Of a stretch of DNA of 64,000 nt, positions 42,100 through 54,081 are shown in pieces (the first letter of the stretch is position 1; the number at the start of each line of letters is the position of its first letter). The notes beneath the pieces are model-generated. The model ran no database searches. It worked only from the letters and a program-made list of their open reading frames with translations, and was not told the DNA's origin. A program made the position numbers and the translations under genes. The DNA is from Heterodera schachtii. Taxonomy: Eukaryota; Nematoda; Chromadorea; Rhabditida; Heteroderidae. The DNA is taken from positions 288,993-352,992 of the forward strand of contig SIJG01000108.1 in NCBI GenBank assembly GCA_023374025.1. The letters run 5' to 3'.

Positions 42100-43960
42100 A
42101 AAAATCACACTAGTAAATAAATTAAAGAAAGAAATATGAATTTTTTGGAAGGGGACCATCGGCAGTATTTCCCAATTTCGAAAAATTTTACGAAATTGAC
42201 ACCCAATAATTATGAGAAAATCATTTTTGGCACTTGTAAAATTTACATATTACTAGAAGATTGTTTTTATAAGCAAATATAAAAATTAAAAAAACAATTA
42301 TAAATTTTTTAAAATCTTAAATAAAAAACCGAAGAATCCCCTCCCTACTGATTAAAACTTTAATAAGCTTATGTACTCGTTAAAGAGGGGCACACAAACA
42401 TTTTGTTAAGAAAAAATAAATGGAAAAGTTTAAAAAAAACAATTCCGTTGTGTGCTGCCAGTAGCGCAGTCGGTTAACCGATTGTCTCAGATAAAATTGT
42501 TTATTGAGTTTTTGAAAAAAGTTTTTAAATAGCTCTTCTTAAAAATGTCAAAAAGGGGTGCAATGGCCAACAGATGGGAGAGAATGCCTAAAAGGCAAGA
42601 GAAATAAGTAATTAGAATAATGATATGCAATTAAGGCGAGATATTCTCGAAATAATAAAAAACAAAAACATAAAAACGGATTAAAATGAGTAAAATTAAA
42701 AAAGAACTGAAGATATTCACCCGATCGCACGTGTGGAATGGCGGTATAAAATTCGGCAATTTGTTTGGCCCGTTAAGAGCAAAGCGCCGGCGGCGATGTA
42801 CGGGGAAAAGGCGGCGAAGGGAAATTCGTCCAGTGACATCTTAATTGAAGGTTAATTAATTAATTAGAGACCGAATTTATTTAAATTTTAGTTTTTCTCA
42901 GAAATTTAGGACTTTTTTCCGCTGGTTTTCAATCCAGCTTTTTCAAATCCTTTTTCTGTATTTTTCAAGATTCCGGCTTCTACTGGTGACGAGCCTGCTT
43001 CATTTTACCTTTGTAAATTTATTGAAATTTCATTCTTTTTTTCGTTCCATTTTTTGGCATACTGTATTTAAAATTTGTAATAATTAATAGTGCTCGGAAA
43101 AATATGGAATAAAATCGCAAAATATGGACATAAAATATGGACCAAAAATCGCGAAATATGGACATAAAATGCCCAAAATATTGACATAAATTTTTCCAAA
43201 TTGAGGGTGTAATTATTAAAAATTTCTTCGAATTCGCTAATGTAAAGATTACGTTCAAAAATGTCTAAATATGGTATTAAAAATCATTTTAGAAGAAAAA
43301 AACATGGCAAAGCTAAGATTTACCAATTTTTAGCACCGAAAAGCGAAAATTTAGCTTTTTGCTTATTTTTGAAATAAATTTATCAATTTAATTCAAATTT
43401 TAGTCTATTTCACATTCATTTCCTTTTCCCATTCTTGGCCAAATATTTCGGCAAAAGTTGGTTGAAATTTTCCATTTTCTTTTCACATAATTTAGATGAT
43501 AAAATTTTGTCGCTTGAATTGATTATTAAAAGTAAAAAACCAAAAAATAAAGTACCATTTTCTTTTAAAATAAAATTAATATTTTTTAAATAATAATTTT
43601 TTAGATATCGTTTTGTAAAAACTGCAAAATAAAGTGGAAAAAATAATCAGCGCCGCCGGCGATGTATTGGGGGAAAGATGGCAAAGGAAACTCATCCAGT
43701 GACACATTAATTTGTCATTAATTAATTAGCGACATAATGTCATTTAGCATTATTAAAAGTAATTATTTTTAAATTTTAAAAGAATATTGTGGAAAAATAT
43801 AATTTAGTTATAACTTTTTTTCAGATGAATAAATGCAGAAACTAAGTTTAGAATTTTCAAAAATTTCATATGAATTAATTAATTGAAAGCTTTAATTTTT
43901 ATAAAATTTTTAACTTTGATCGACGAAAAGAGAATTAAAAAATATGGCAATTAACACAAA
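42100..43960. other. GT31-derived shards and AT-rich filler, left arm
   Basis: Downstream of the GT31 stop no gene is seen. Minus-strand pieces of GT31 exon 8 start (42560-42600), exon 7 (42730-42840) and exon 7 again (43645-43715, diverged) are recognisable by GCCGGCGATGTA and TCGTCCAGTGACA. The rest is AT-rich. Confidence 0.6.
42448..42500 (+). pseudogene. tRNA-derived repeat, copy 1 (5' part only)
   Basis: CCAGTAGCGCAGTCGGTTAAC has the A-box pattern, after the same upstream sequence (AAATAAATGGAAAAGTTTAA) as copies at 55108 and 59316. The B box is lost. Confidence 0.5.
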
Positions 43961-43969
43961 TGGCGCGGC

Positions 43970-44060
43970 GGCGGTTTACTGCCCCTTTCAATTTGACTGG
44001 TGGGCACATGCCCGTGGGGCGGGGGTTTTGCGGGGGTTTGTTTCCCCCGGAATTGTTTTT
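43970..44060 (+). repeat. GGCGGTTCGCTGCCCC module (seven copies to 62.6 kb)
   Basis: A 90-bp segment reading GCGGCGGTTTACTGCCCCTT, then a CCCGTGGGGC palindrome and G-rich text. Copies lie near 47210 (partial), 50195-50285, 52190-52275, 55695-55790, 56780-56900 and 62475-62585, usually followed by AAATATTCGTCAAAAGCTCA. It is a component of the duplicated units of this region, not a gene. Confidence 0.65.
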
Positions 44061-44854
44061 TGTTTAAAATCAATTTTATACCAAATTCTCGAAACATTTC
44101 GAAATTTTTAGCTCAACTTTTGAAAATCAAAAGGCTTTGGTCGTATGGCGGTGCTGAAAATGAGATCAAAGATTTGAACAAAAAACGAGTGGCTCAGCTC
44201 ATCTACAGATTATGCACTCAATTTTTTGGAAAATTAAAATTTAATTATTAAATTTTGAAAAATAAATGAAAAATCAGGGCTTTCAATTGAAAATTTCAAA
44301 AACATCATTTCATGGTCGCTTTTAGCATTTTTTAATTTAAGCTGAATTTTTTTTATAACAGATTTTTACCAAAACGAAACTTTCCAATTTTTTAGATTTG
44401 ATGGTCCGACCAATGTCGATAAATTTTGCAACATTTTTTAACAGATATATTGACTTCAAAATTACCTCGCTCTTTATCTTTTTATTAAATCCAAATCATT
44501 TGCCATTAGTTAAATCTTGCTCTGACTAATTCCAATTCTGTTGATCAATGTGATGAGTAGGAAAATAAAAATTTTCCATTAAATTAGCAATTTTTAATTG
44601 AATTATTCATTTTTGAAATAAAAGAAAAGTTAATAAAATGGGGAAATATTCATCAAAAGCTCAGCAGAGTAAAAAAAATAAATAAATGTCAATTTTCGAG
44701 CTAAAAATATATTTTTCGTGCTTTCTCATTAACAAAAGCCGCAGAAAAATACAGCAGCCAAATTAAATTTATTTAATTAATTGATATTTTAATTTTTTAA
44801 GAATTTTTACTCTAATCGGAAAAAAGTTATTAAAATAACATGTTAATTAACACT

Positions 44855-46716
44855 AGGGTTAAGCCCCGAACCCTAGGGGGGCGACATGTCGGGGGTCTGC
44901 GCGGGGAGGAGCTCAATTGTCGGGGGTCGGGGACCCCGATCGGGGAATGACCAAATTTTATTTTAACCCCAAAAAAACCATTTTTCTTTTTAAATGCTCG
45001 TAAATCTTCTTTTTTTTCACTTTAATCATCTGATTTGTTAACGCCAATAAGAGTGAGTACATGCTGCTGGCCTTTAAACCAGGGCTTCCATTTGTTTTTA
45101 TTTCTAAGAATGTTCTGATTTTGAGGTAGCGACTAAAATTATTCTGATTTCTTAAATATACTTATAATTTTGAAATTTTTTGGCATAATCTCACTATTTT
45201 TCAAGAAATTTTAAGGTCTGCCGCAAAATTTTTTGATCTTTTGATCCCGAATTTACTGGAATTTGCATAAATTTCCCTTGGCTCAAAAAGAAAAATTTTA
45301 AAAAATTCCAAATTTCTGAAACGCAAAATAAGGTTCATTTTCTTATTTCAATATTTTGGGGGGTTTTATCAATTTTTTGTAAATATTTTGCATTTTTCGA
45401 ATTTTTCATGTAAAATTCAGAAACTTTTTAACATAAATGCAATAAAATGTTTGACCACCATTTTTTGCGGCGCTCTTTTTAAAAAAAATTTTGTGGAACA
45501 AAAGGGGGATGAGCGGCGGTGGTGTTAGGCAGGGGTGGGACGCGCACAGAAAAAAACTGCAGCCGCGCATCGCGCATTCAAATTGCCGCGGACCCCGGAT
45601 CGCGCAATTATTAAAAATTTTCCAATTTTTAAACAATTTTATTTATTTATTTTTTGTTTGGGCAGAAATAAGCAATTCGTAAGTTTCAGCGCATTTGGGA
45701 CAGAAAATCAGATTTTTAACAATTTTTTATGGCGCATGTTTCCAAAAAGTTTCGTTCTGATTTATTAATAGATTTTCACAAACAAATGCCAATTTTTGCA
45801 ATTAAAAGCCAAGCATTTTTTCGCTTTTAAAAACTCTTTTTTTTTGCGGCGCGCTTCTTCCAAAAATTTTGGGAAAAAGGGGGTCCGGTGGCGCCGACAG
45901 GCGCCGCCGGAAAAAATTTTGTAATTTTTAATGCGATTTTTTAACAGATTTTTGTCCAAAAAAGGACCAAATTTTGCCAAAAATCTTATATTTCTTGTAA
46001 AATAGTGACATTATGCCATAAAATCTCAAAATTATCTTGCTTTTTACATAAAAAAAATATTATTTTTAAAAAATTTAAAAATAAAAAACAATCGCTTCGA
46101 TAAATCATTTGTTTTTTGGTCCAAAATTGCCGCGGAGTCCCAAATTTCGCGCATCGCGCATCGCGCAAAAAAAAAAACCGTCCGCGCATCGCGCATTTAA
46201 CTTCCGCGGCCGCGGATCGCGCAAAAAAAAAACGCCGCGAATCGCGGATCGCACATCGCGCATCGCGGCGCGGTCCCAGCCCTGGTGTAGGAGCTGCGAG
46301 AAATTTTTTTTTTGAAATTTTGCAATTTGTTAACAGATTTTTCCTAGAAAATACCATTTTTGCAATTTTGGGACAATTTTTTGCAAAAAAAAAAAAATTG
46401 GAGTTTTGGGAGCCGGCGGTGCCGATAGGCGCCGCCGAAAGATTTTTTGGAATTTTTAATTAATTAATATTAAGAAAACTGTACAAAATTTCATAAATTT
46501 TCAATAAATTTTCAATCTTTTCCTACTTCGTTGTTGAATTAACTTTTAAATTTTTAAAACACTCGGAGTCCACATTTCTCCGAATTAGTGTCGGGGAGTC
46601 GGGGGGCAAAAAGTCGGGGGTTGGGGACCTCGGGGAGCGACATGTCGGGGGTCGAGGCCGGGAATAGGCCCAAAAATGTCGGGGACCGGGGAGCTCGGGG
46701 ACGGGGCTTAACCCTA
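44855..46716. mobile_element. hAT-like 1.86-kb element with TCGGGG word
   Basis: Inverted ends TAGGGTTAAGCCCCG and CGGGGCTTAACCCTA. An exact 8-bp duplication, ATTAACAC, lies at 44847-44854 and 46717-46724. Both ends repeat GTCGGGG, GACATGTCGGGG and GGGGACC. There is no coding sequence; it includes a nested element at 45530-46284 and GC modules near 45890 and 46418. Confidence 0.9.
45530..46284. mobile_element. Nested hAT-like element with GCGCATCGCGC word
   Basis: Ends CAGGGGTGGGACGCGC and GCGCGGTCCCAGCCCTG, inverted. The flanks GTGTTAGG and GTGTAGGA are close but not identical. The ends iterate CGCGCATCGCGCA and CCGCGGA with A-rich spacers. It contains a GC module at about 45888. Confidence 0.75.
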
Positions 46717-46894
46717 ATTAACACTATCAACTTGGTTCACTTTACAAAATACAAGCCAACATTTTCCATCGGAAAGCAGTGAAAAAAATATGACACATTT
46801 GGTTGATGAATTTGCCCTGATCATTGGTCACCGCTGTAGCCAACTCATTGCTGCTCTCTGTAACCGTGCCAATTTAGGCCCATCATATCGCATT

Positions 46895-47070
46895 TTGATG
46901 GGGTGATTCGAAACCCCAAATCCAAGGGGTGGGGAAATTTGAGACCCAAAATTCCTGGGATCGGGTGTTTCGAGATTCCTGATCCCGTCAAATTAGGATG
47001 GGGTAATTCTAGACCCCCAAATTCCCGTCCAATTGGGATTGAGAGTTTCGAGACCCCTGACCCTAAAATT
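46895..47070 (+). repeat. Diverged 40-bp tandem repeat
   Basis: Four or five units built on GGGT-TTCGAGACCCC-AAATTCC, e.g. GGTGATTCGAAACCCCAAAT, GGTGTTTCGAGATTCCTGAT, GGTAATTCTAGACCCCCAAA and GAGTTTCGAGACCCCTGACC. There is no element end. Confidence 0.6.
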
Positions 47071-47487
47071 ATGACTCTTTGGCATTACTTTTGCTGATTT
47101 GTGAGTTGGCCAATTAATGATCGATGCAATCATTTAATCATTTTCATAAAAGCCCCGTTTTTTAAATTCTATAAGATTTTTCCGTCATTTTCTTTTTGCG
47201 CTGGCGGGGCGGCGGTTCGCTGCCCCTCAATGAATTAAATTAAAAATTTAATTTTTGTTTATTTTGATGAGAAATGTAAAGTTCTTACCATTTTGGCATT
47301 TTAATGAATGAAAAAATTTTAATTTAATTTTCAAATTTCAACGTATGATCCACCCATTTTCACCAATTTTCCTTATTTTATTAATTTTTAAAATTATTTC
47401 CCAAGCATTCAAATTTGTTTTTAAATTTAAAAAATTATTATTATTTTTTCAATTATTAATAAATGAACAAATGAAAAACATCAATAT

Positions 47488-47983
47488 TTAATCGCATAAA
47501 TAAACATCCAACTTTTTGCCATTCATCAGGGCATTTAATAAGAAAAGTGGAAAATTCTCTCCAGTTTTTTGTACCACATTCTTTTCTCCATTGGCCCCAA
47601 TAAAACAGATTGTGCTCAGCTGCGGACGCTCTGCCATTCTTTCAAACAAATTAAAAATGTAGCCCATTTCGAATTTGTCTTGCTCCACCAAAATTTCCCC
47701 TCCGGCGATCCCAAAAGTTAGCGGAAAAAATGGAGCAAACATCTCAGGCTGAATAATTAATTAACTTTATTTTTGGCAGTAAACAAATGCTTACCCGTTC
47801 TCTGATCTGCTCACTTAAACCGCCAAGCAATCCGTCTTTTTGTGTCAATGCCTTCCATGCTGCCCATCCTCCCACTGCGAGCGTGGCCTTCAAAGCCTTG
47901 GCCAAGGTTGTTGAAAGCACAATCGGATTACCATTGGCACAAAACAAAGCGACGAAGAAAAAAAAACATCCAAAAAACTGCAT
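47488..47983 (-). CDS. Secreted protein pair, member 1 (149 aa)
   Basis: Two exons, 47983-47795 and 47748-47488, phase 0 intron GTAAGC to CAG. The chosen ATG at 47983 gives a signal peptide, MQFFGCFFFFVALFCANG; the same frame runs upstream, but the paralogue at 61092 begins at the matching Met. The mature part has a helical segment (LAKALKATLAVGGWAAWKAL) then PLTFGIAGGEILVEQD, YIFNLFERMAER and a tail ending LYL-CD-like DVYLCD. Cysteines are few. I do not recognise a family. Secretion, small size and a duplicated paralogue fit a nematode effector or lumenal protein; that role is inferred. It lies in the spacer of the 12-kb inverted duplication. Confidence 0.7.
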
Positions 47984-48285
47984 TTTTGCGAGCAATTTAT
48001 CTATAAAAAATGCCAAAATTAAATGAAAAAATAATTTTTGTATTAAAAAGGACAAACTATAGCTATTTAGGGGGGAATAATTAAATAAAAAACGTAAAAA
48101 GTTAATTTTCATGCCGAAAATTGCAAAAAAAAAAATTTAAAATTTATCTCAAAAAGTATGGAAAAATGCTTTTTGTATTTTAAAAAAATTTTAAGCTTGA
48201 AATTTTTTATGCTAAAAGAGAAAATTTATGGATGGAAAATTCTAATTTAATAAATGCTAAATGCTTATTAATTATTAATTAAGAG

Positions 48286-48913
48286 CAGGGCTCTCAGATC
48301 AAAATTTTCAAAAGCCTCATTTGGCAGGCAAAAAAGCCTCATTTTGTGTCAAAAAGCCTCATTTTTACAAATTTATTTAAAACACGCTTAAAATGATCAA
48401 ATGTTATATTTTTGATTGTCCATGATCGATTTGAGCAATTTTTTGTTAGAAATAAGCATTTTGTGAAATTCTGAGCATGAAAAAATGAAGTTGATTTTTT
48501 GCGGCGCTTTTTTTTAAAAAAAAAAAACTTGGGGAAAAGGGGGCCGGCGGTGCCGATAGGCGCCGACGGGAAAATTTTTGTAATTTTTAATGCGATTTGT
48601 TAACAGATTTGTCCACAAAAATGGTCAAATTTTGTGATTTTGAGCAAATTTTTAAGAAAATTTAGGACTTTTAGGGGCTGGCGGTGCCGATAGGCGCCGC
48701 CAGGGAAAAAATTGAGAATTTTGACCATATCTTTAGCAGATTTTCACTAAAAAAAAATTCTTTATTTTGCGATTTTTCTCAAAAAACCACAAAAAGCCTC
48801 AGAATTTCTCAAAAAACCACAAAAAGCCTCAAAGCCTCATTTTGAAAATTTAGCCTCATTGACCTATCAAAAAACCACAAAATGAGGCTAAAGCCTCAGA
48901 TCTGAGAGCCCTG
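48286..48913. mobile_element. hAT-like MITE with AAGCCTCATTTT word
   Basis: Inverted ends CAGGGCTCTCAGATC and GATCTGAGAGCCCTG, perfect over 15 bp. An exact 8-bp duplication, ATTAAGAG, lies at 48278-48285 and 48914-48921. Both ends iterate AAAAGCCTCATTTTG and AACCACAAAAAGCCTC. The centre has two GC modules (48541 and 48674). Confidence 0.93.
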
Positions 48914-48959
48914 ATTAAGAGCTTAATTTGGATATTTTTAATGGCTTTTTGCCTCTTTA

Positions 48960-51900
48960 TATATGCAATTTCTGCAGTTATTCAATCATCAATCATTTAG
49001 TAATTTGCTTCTAGTTTTACCAAAATTCAATTTTTATTTTTAAACAAAATTGTGTAAAGCGACGGACATTTCAAATATTATTGCCAACTTTTTTCATGTT
49101 TTGTTCATCGCCCGCAGCATAGCAAATTTTATTTTTTAAACTTTTAAACAAAATTGCAAAGCGACGGAAATTTATGGTCAATTGCCAATTACAACTTTTT
49201 AGCCTTTTTTCAGTCGCACGCGCCAAACGGCAAAAAAATAACCTTTTTACTTTTAAACAAAATTTGTAAAATCATTTGGAATAATTTTGGGCCGGAGTTG
49301 AAAATTAAATAATTTATAAATAAAATAAAATAATAATATTTTATTTTAATAATTCCAAAACATTTTTAGGTGGCAGAATTAAGAAAAGACTCGGCACGGG
49401 GCTATGCTAATTATGGATTCGCGCGTCTTGCCGATGGCGAAATTTACATAATATTACTCAGTTTATTGAAAAACAATCCGAAAATTATTTAATTTAATTG
49501 CCCCCAGAAGTGTTTTGTCAAGTTCTTCCAGTAAATTGTTCTTGTACTTTTGCGATGGATGAATGGTCTTTTCAACTCAATTTGAAAATTAAAATAATTT
49601 TATTATATTTAATTTATTTTAATAACTTTTTTTCCGATTAGAATTGAAATTCTTAAAAATTAACATATTCAATTCATTAAATAAATTTAATTTAGCTGTT
49701 GTATTTTTCTTCGGCTTTTCTTAATGAGAAAAGCACGAAAAACATTTTTTAGCTCGAAAATTGTCATTTTTATTTTTTTACTCTGCTGAGCTTTTGACGA
49801 ATATTTCCCATTTGATTAACTTTTCTTTTATTTCACAAATGAATAATTTCAATTAAAAAATTGGCAATTTAATGGAAAAAGTTTTATTTTCCTACTCATC
49901 ATAATGATCATTTCAATAGCGAATTAAAAAAAGACTTTTTTAATTTTGCAATAATTTTGGATTTTTTCTTTTTTCCTACTTTTTTCAACTTGTCGATATA
50001 ATGGGTGCAAATTTATTTTTATAAAATAAATTTAATTCTAATCCAAATTTTATTGCTTGAATTTTGTTAATTTTTGATCCATTTCTACCGGTTTTGCTCT
50101 TTCAATGCCTCGGGCGATGCAATGATTTATTTAATAATATTTTCATCAAAAGCCCGGTTTCTCAAATTCTTTAATAATTTTTGCGTCATTTTTGCGGCGC
50201 ATCGCTGCCCCTTTCACTTTTGCCCGTGGGGCATGGGTTTGGTGGGGCGGGAGTTTGCCGCTCCCTTCGTTTTTCTGGCGCGTAAATGGTGAAAAAATAT
50301 TCGTCAAAAGCTCAGAGTAAAATTTAAAAATGAAAAAATTGAAACAGAATTGGAAATTAGTCAGAGCAAGATTTAACTTATGGCAAATGATTTGGATTTA
50401 ATAAAAAGATAAAGAGCGAGGTAATTTTTAAGTCAATATATCTGTTAAAAAATGTTGCAAAATTTATCGACATTGGTCGGACGATCAAATCTAAAAAATT
50501 GGAAAAGTTTTGTTTGGGTAAAATCTGTTATAAAAAAATTCAGCTTAAATTAAAAATGCTAAAAGCGACCATGAAATGATGTTTTTGAAATTTTCAATTG
50601 AAAGCCCTGATTTTTCATTTATTTTTCAAAATTTAATAATTAAATTTAAATTTTCCAAAATTTCTTGGGATTGGATTTATTCTACAGTCTGATTCCGCAT
50701 TTTTTGAGAAACAAAAATTCGTCTTGATATGCTCATTGATTGAGTGCATAATCTGTAGATGAGCCGAGCCACTCGTTTTTTGTTCAAATCTTTGATCTCA
50801 TTTTCAGCACCGCCAGACGACCAAAGCCTTTATATGCACTAAAAAATGCAAAATATGCGCATAAAATATGCACAAAAAACTGCCAAAAATGGCTTTTACC
50901 CCTTAAAAATGCCAAAATTGTGTGTAAATTAAAAATTGACTTTATTGAAAGAAAAATCCTAAAATGCTTTAATTTCCCCCCCCCCCAGAAATAATTGTGT
51001 TTGTCAAGGTCTTCAAGTGAATTTTTTGTACTTTTGCGATGGATGAATGGTCTTTTCAACTCAATTTGAAAATTAAATTAAATTTCATTAAATTTAATTT
51101 TACCGGCACAAACATTACATTTTCTATTAGTTTTCACATCATTTTCTCATTAAACCAAATGTGTCATATTTTTTCAGTGCTTTCCGATGAAAAATATCGG
51201 CTTGTTTATGTAAAGCGACCAAATTGGTAGTTAATGCAATCTTTTTTTATAACATTTTGTTCGATCAAAAATAAAATTTTACAAAAATTAAAATGTTCAA
51301 CTAATTAAATAAAAACGATTTGGCTACTTTTTTTTGCTGCTTTTGTTTCACGAAAAACATGTTTTTAGCTCGACAATTGATCATTTTATTGCCAATATTC
51401 TTTATTAGGAAGCATATTTTTGATACTTTTTTAACTTTTCAATTGCGTCATTATTTTAATATTTCGGCATTATTTTCATCATTTTTAAAATTTTTGAGAA
51501 ATTCTTAACAAAAAGTATTAAAAAACCAAAAAAAGAGAAAAACTGGTCCCTAATAATCCAAAAATTTCAATTTTGATAGGTTTATTCTAATTATGTCAAA
51601 TTATTTTCGTCAGCGACTCTTTGGCCATTGCTTTTGCTGATTTGTGAGTTGGCCAATTCCTGATCAATCTCCAAGTCATTAATTTGCTAATTCCCTCTAG
51701 CAAAATAAAGAAAAATAAATATTTTTCAACAGCTGACAACAGTGGAAGCATTCTTTGTTTTTTCTTCCTTAGAACACAGTTTTCCATAAATTCTGTTTCA
51801 AATAATTCCCAATTTTACTGCAATTTTTTCAATTTTTATTTATTTTTTTTTTTACTCTACTGAGCTTTTGACAAATATTTCCACATTTTATTACTTTTAA

Positions 51901-52505
51901 GCCAAAATTCATGAATAATGCCAATTAAAAATTGGTAATTTAAAGGAAAAAATTTATTTCCCTTCTCATCGCATTAAACATTCAGTTGTGAATTACCAAA
52001 AAATTTTTTCAATTTTTACAATTGTTTTTGGGGGGTTTTTTTTTTTTTGTTTTTTCCAAATTTTAATGGTGAATTTTGTTCATTTTCTACTGATTTTGCT
52101 GTTTCAGTGCCTTGGGCAATGTAATGATTTATTTAATAATATTTTCATCAAAAGCCCGATTTCTCAAATTCTAAATAATTTTTGCGTCATTTTTGCGGCG
52201 GTTCGCTGCCCCTTTTACTTTTGCCCGTGGGGCATGGGTTTGGTGGGGCGGGAGTTTGCCGCTCCCTTCGTTTTTCATTGTGGCGGGTAAAATGGGGAAT
52301 TATTTGTCAAAAAATCATAGTAAAATTTAAAAAAAAACACTTTGAAATTGCATTATGAATTAGTCGAACTAAATTTACTAATCGGGAAACAAAATTTGGA
52401 TTTATTTAAGGAAAAAGAGGGAAGTCATTTTTTGGTCAACTTCTGTTAAAAATGCTTTAAAATTTACAAAATTTCTCGGCACTGTCGGGCCAACAAATCT
52501 TTGAT
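48960..52505. other. AT-rich right-arm sequence, no gene seen
   Basis: Apart from the repeat module copies (50195, 52190) and text shared with the left arm, with 55.4-56.0 kb and with 61.5-64 kb, no exon is supported. A fragment at 51600-51780 resembles the sequence just before GT31 exon 2 (AACAGCTGACA). Frames are short and not conserved between copies. Confidence 0.5.
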
Positions 52506-52508
52506 TTT

Positions 52509-52927
52509 TTAGGCGCTAAATTCAAATTGGTCTCTCTTTCTCATCCCACCTCTCTATTCGGCCCGCAATCTCTTTTTACTAATCCAATCTCTAAATCACT
52601 TTTAAATATTTGTTTAAAATTACAAAAATAAAAATTTCTTCCCCAAAAGTTTTTCCATTCTGTGCGCTTTGCTCATCACTATTGTGCGCTGCCCAATTCG
52701 GTGCCTTTTGTGCTTTTGTTGGACGACGACTTTCCGCTGTTCCCGTGGAATTTAGTCATTGAATTGCAAAAGTGCCACAAAAATAAATAAATAAATTTTT
52801 GGTTTTTTTATTTTAATTTTTAATTGCATTTTCGGCATGTCCCAAATGATTGCCTTTACATGGGCTGGCGCTTTGACACTTCGCCATTCCGTTCACGACT
52901 GTTCAAATGGAGGGTCGGAGTCAATAA
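52509..52927 (+). pseudogene. GT31 shard: exons 5 and 6
   Basis: A close copy of 40640-41025, including the intron before exon 5, the DDDF-encoding exon (TTGGACGACGAC) and the exon for NDRLYMGWRFDTSP. The acceptor before the second exon again reads TTTTCGG. Neighbouring exons are absent here; the next two occur at 53690. Confidence 0.75.
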
Positions 52928-53412
52928 ACAAAAATTTAATTATTAGGGCTCGGAATTATATGGAAATCCATCAACAGATAAATTGGTCAATTTGACCCAA
53001 AACGGAAAATTTACCAAAAAAGTAATTTTTATCGCAAAATTTTTTCGAGAATATTGAATATTTTAAATTTTCTTAAAAATTGATAAATTTATTTCGAAAA
53101 TAAGCAAAAAAGCTAAAATTTTGCTTTTCGGGTTGACTTTGGGTAAATAGTAAATTTTAGCTTTATCATGTTGTTTTTTTTTCTAAAAAATTTATGTCAA
53201 TATTTTGGCCATTTATGCCCATATTTTGCGATTTTATTCCATATTTTTCGAGCTCTATTAACTACAAATACAAATTTTAAATACAGTATGTCAAAAAATG
53301 GAACCCGAAAAAAAAGAATGAAATTTCAATTAAATTACAAAGATAAAATGAAGCAGACTCGTCACCAGCAGACGCCGGATTTTGAAAAAATATACGAAAA
53401 TGATTTTTTAGG

Positions 53413-53690
53413 TCAACAAAATTATTCAAACTTGATATCATTCGAATGCTCTCCAAGTTTAGAAGCGATCATTAAGTAGAAGCTAAGAGATTTCCTTTGT
53501 ACGAGTTTCCATTGACCCATTTATTATGATGATAATATTACATAAATAATAAATGATTAGCACGAATTTGCCAATTCGCCTCCAAATCGTTGGGAGTGGC
53601 CGCTAAGTCAAAGCAATTTTGACCTCATTGTCAATATGGCTTCATAACACTTAAAATCGCATCAGTAAAAAATTTAGAAAAATAAATATT
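53413..53690. repeat. Direct repeat with 54703-54982
   Basis: About 275 bp, beginning AGGTCAACAAAATTATTCAA and ending AAATTTAGAAAAATAAATA, repeated nearly unchanged 1.29 kb downstream. The intervening segment carries GT31 exon 7-8 shards, so the unit looks like a tandem duplication. Confidence 0.85.
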
Positions 53691-54081
53691 GCCGAATTTT
53701 ACGCCGCCATTCCGCACGTGCGACTGTTTCGCCTCGACGACGTTTTTACGGGTGGGAAATTTTTCGTCAATAGTTTTAGAAATTTTTTTTTGAAATTTTA
53801 CCCATTTTATTCCGTTTTTATTTTTTTTGATTTATTATTTCGACATCCCATACAATTGTTCTAATTGCTTTTTTCCTTTGCCTTTTAGGCATTCTCTCCC
53901 ATTTGTTGGCCATTACGCCTCAACACAATGCCAATTTTGCCTTCTATCGCCAATCATTTGCCGCCGATTCGTTGGCACCCGCAGCACTCACCACACTGAT
54001 CGCTGTACATGACTATTCGCCCGACGGAAAGGCAATGAAACAGCAAAATCAGCAGAAATTGAATGTTTTGATCCGTTATTG
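53690..54081 (+). pseudogene. GT31 shard: exons 7 and 8
   Basis: Encodes the end of exon 7 (PHVRLFRLDDVF-like) and exon 8 with GILSHLLAITPQHNANF, but a shortened end: the EEMREAYG region is partly deleted to PDGKAMKQQNQQ. It lacks the earlier exons. A second, shorter piece of exon 8 (HDYSPEEMRETYGKAMKQQ, then stop) lies at 54558-54645. Confidence 0.75.

Noticed and set aside
44855..46716. Transposase gene within the 1.86-kb element
   Set aside because: No frame longer than about 120 codons, and those are repeat-derived; the element is non-autonomous.
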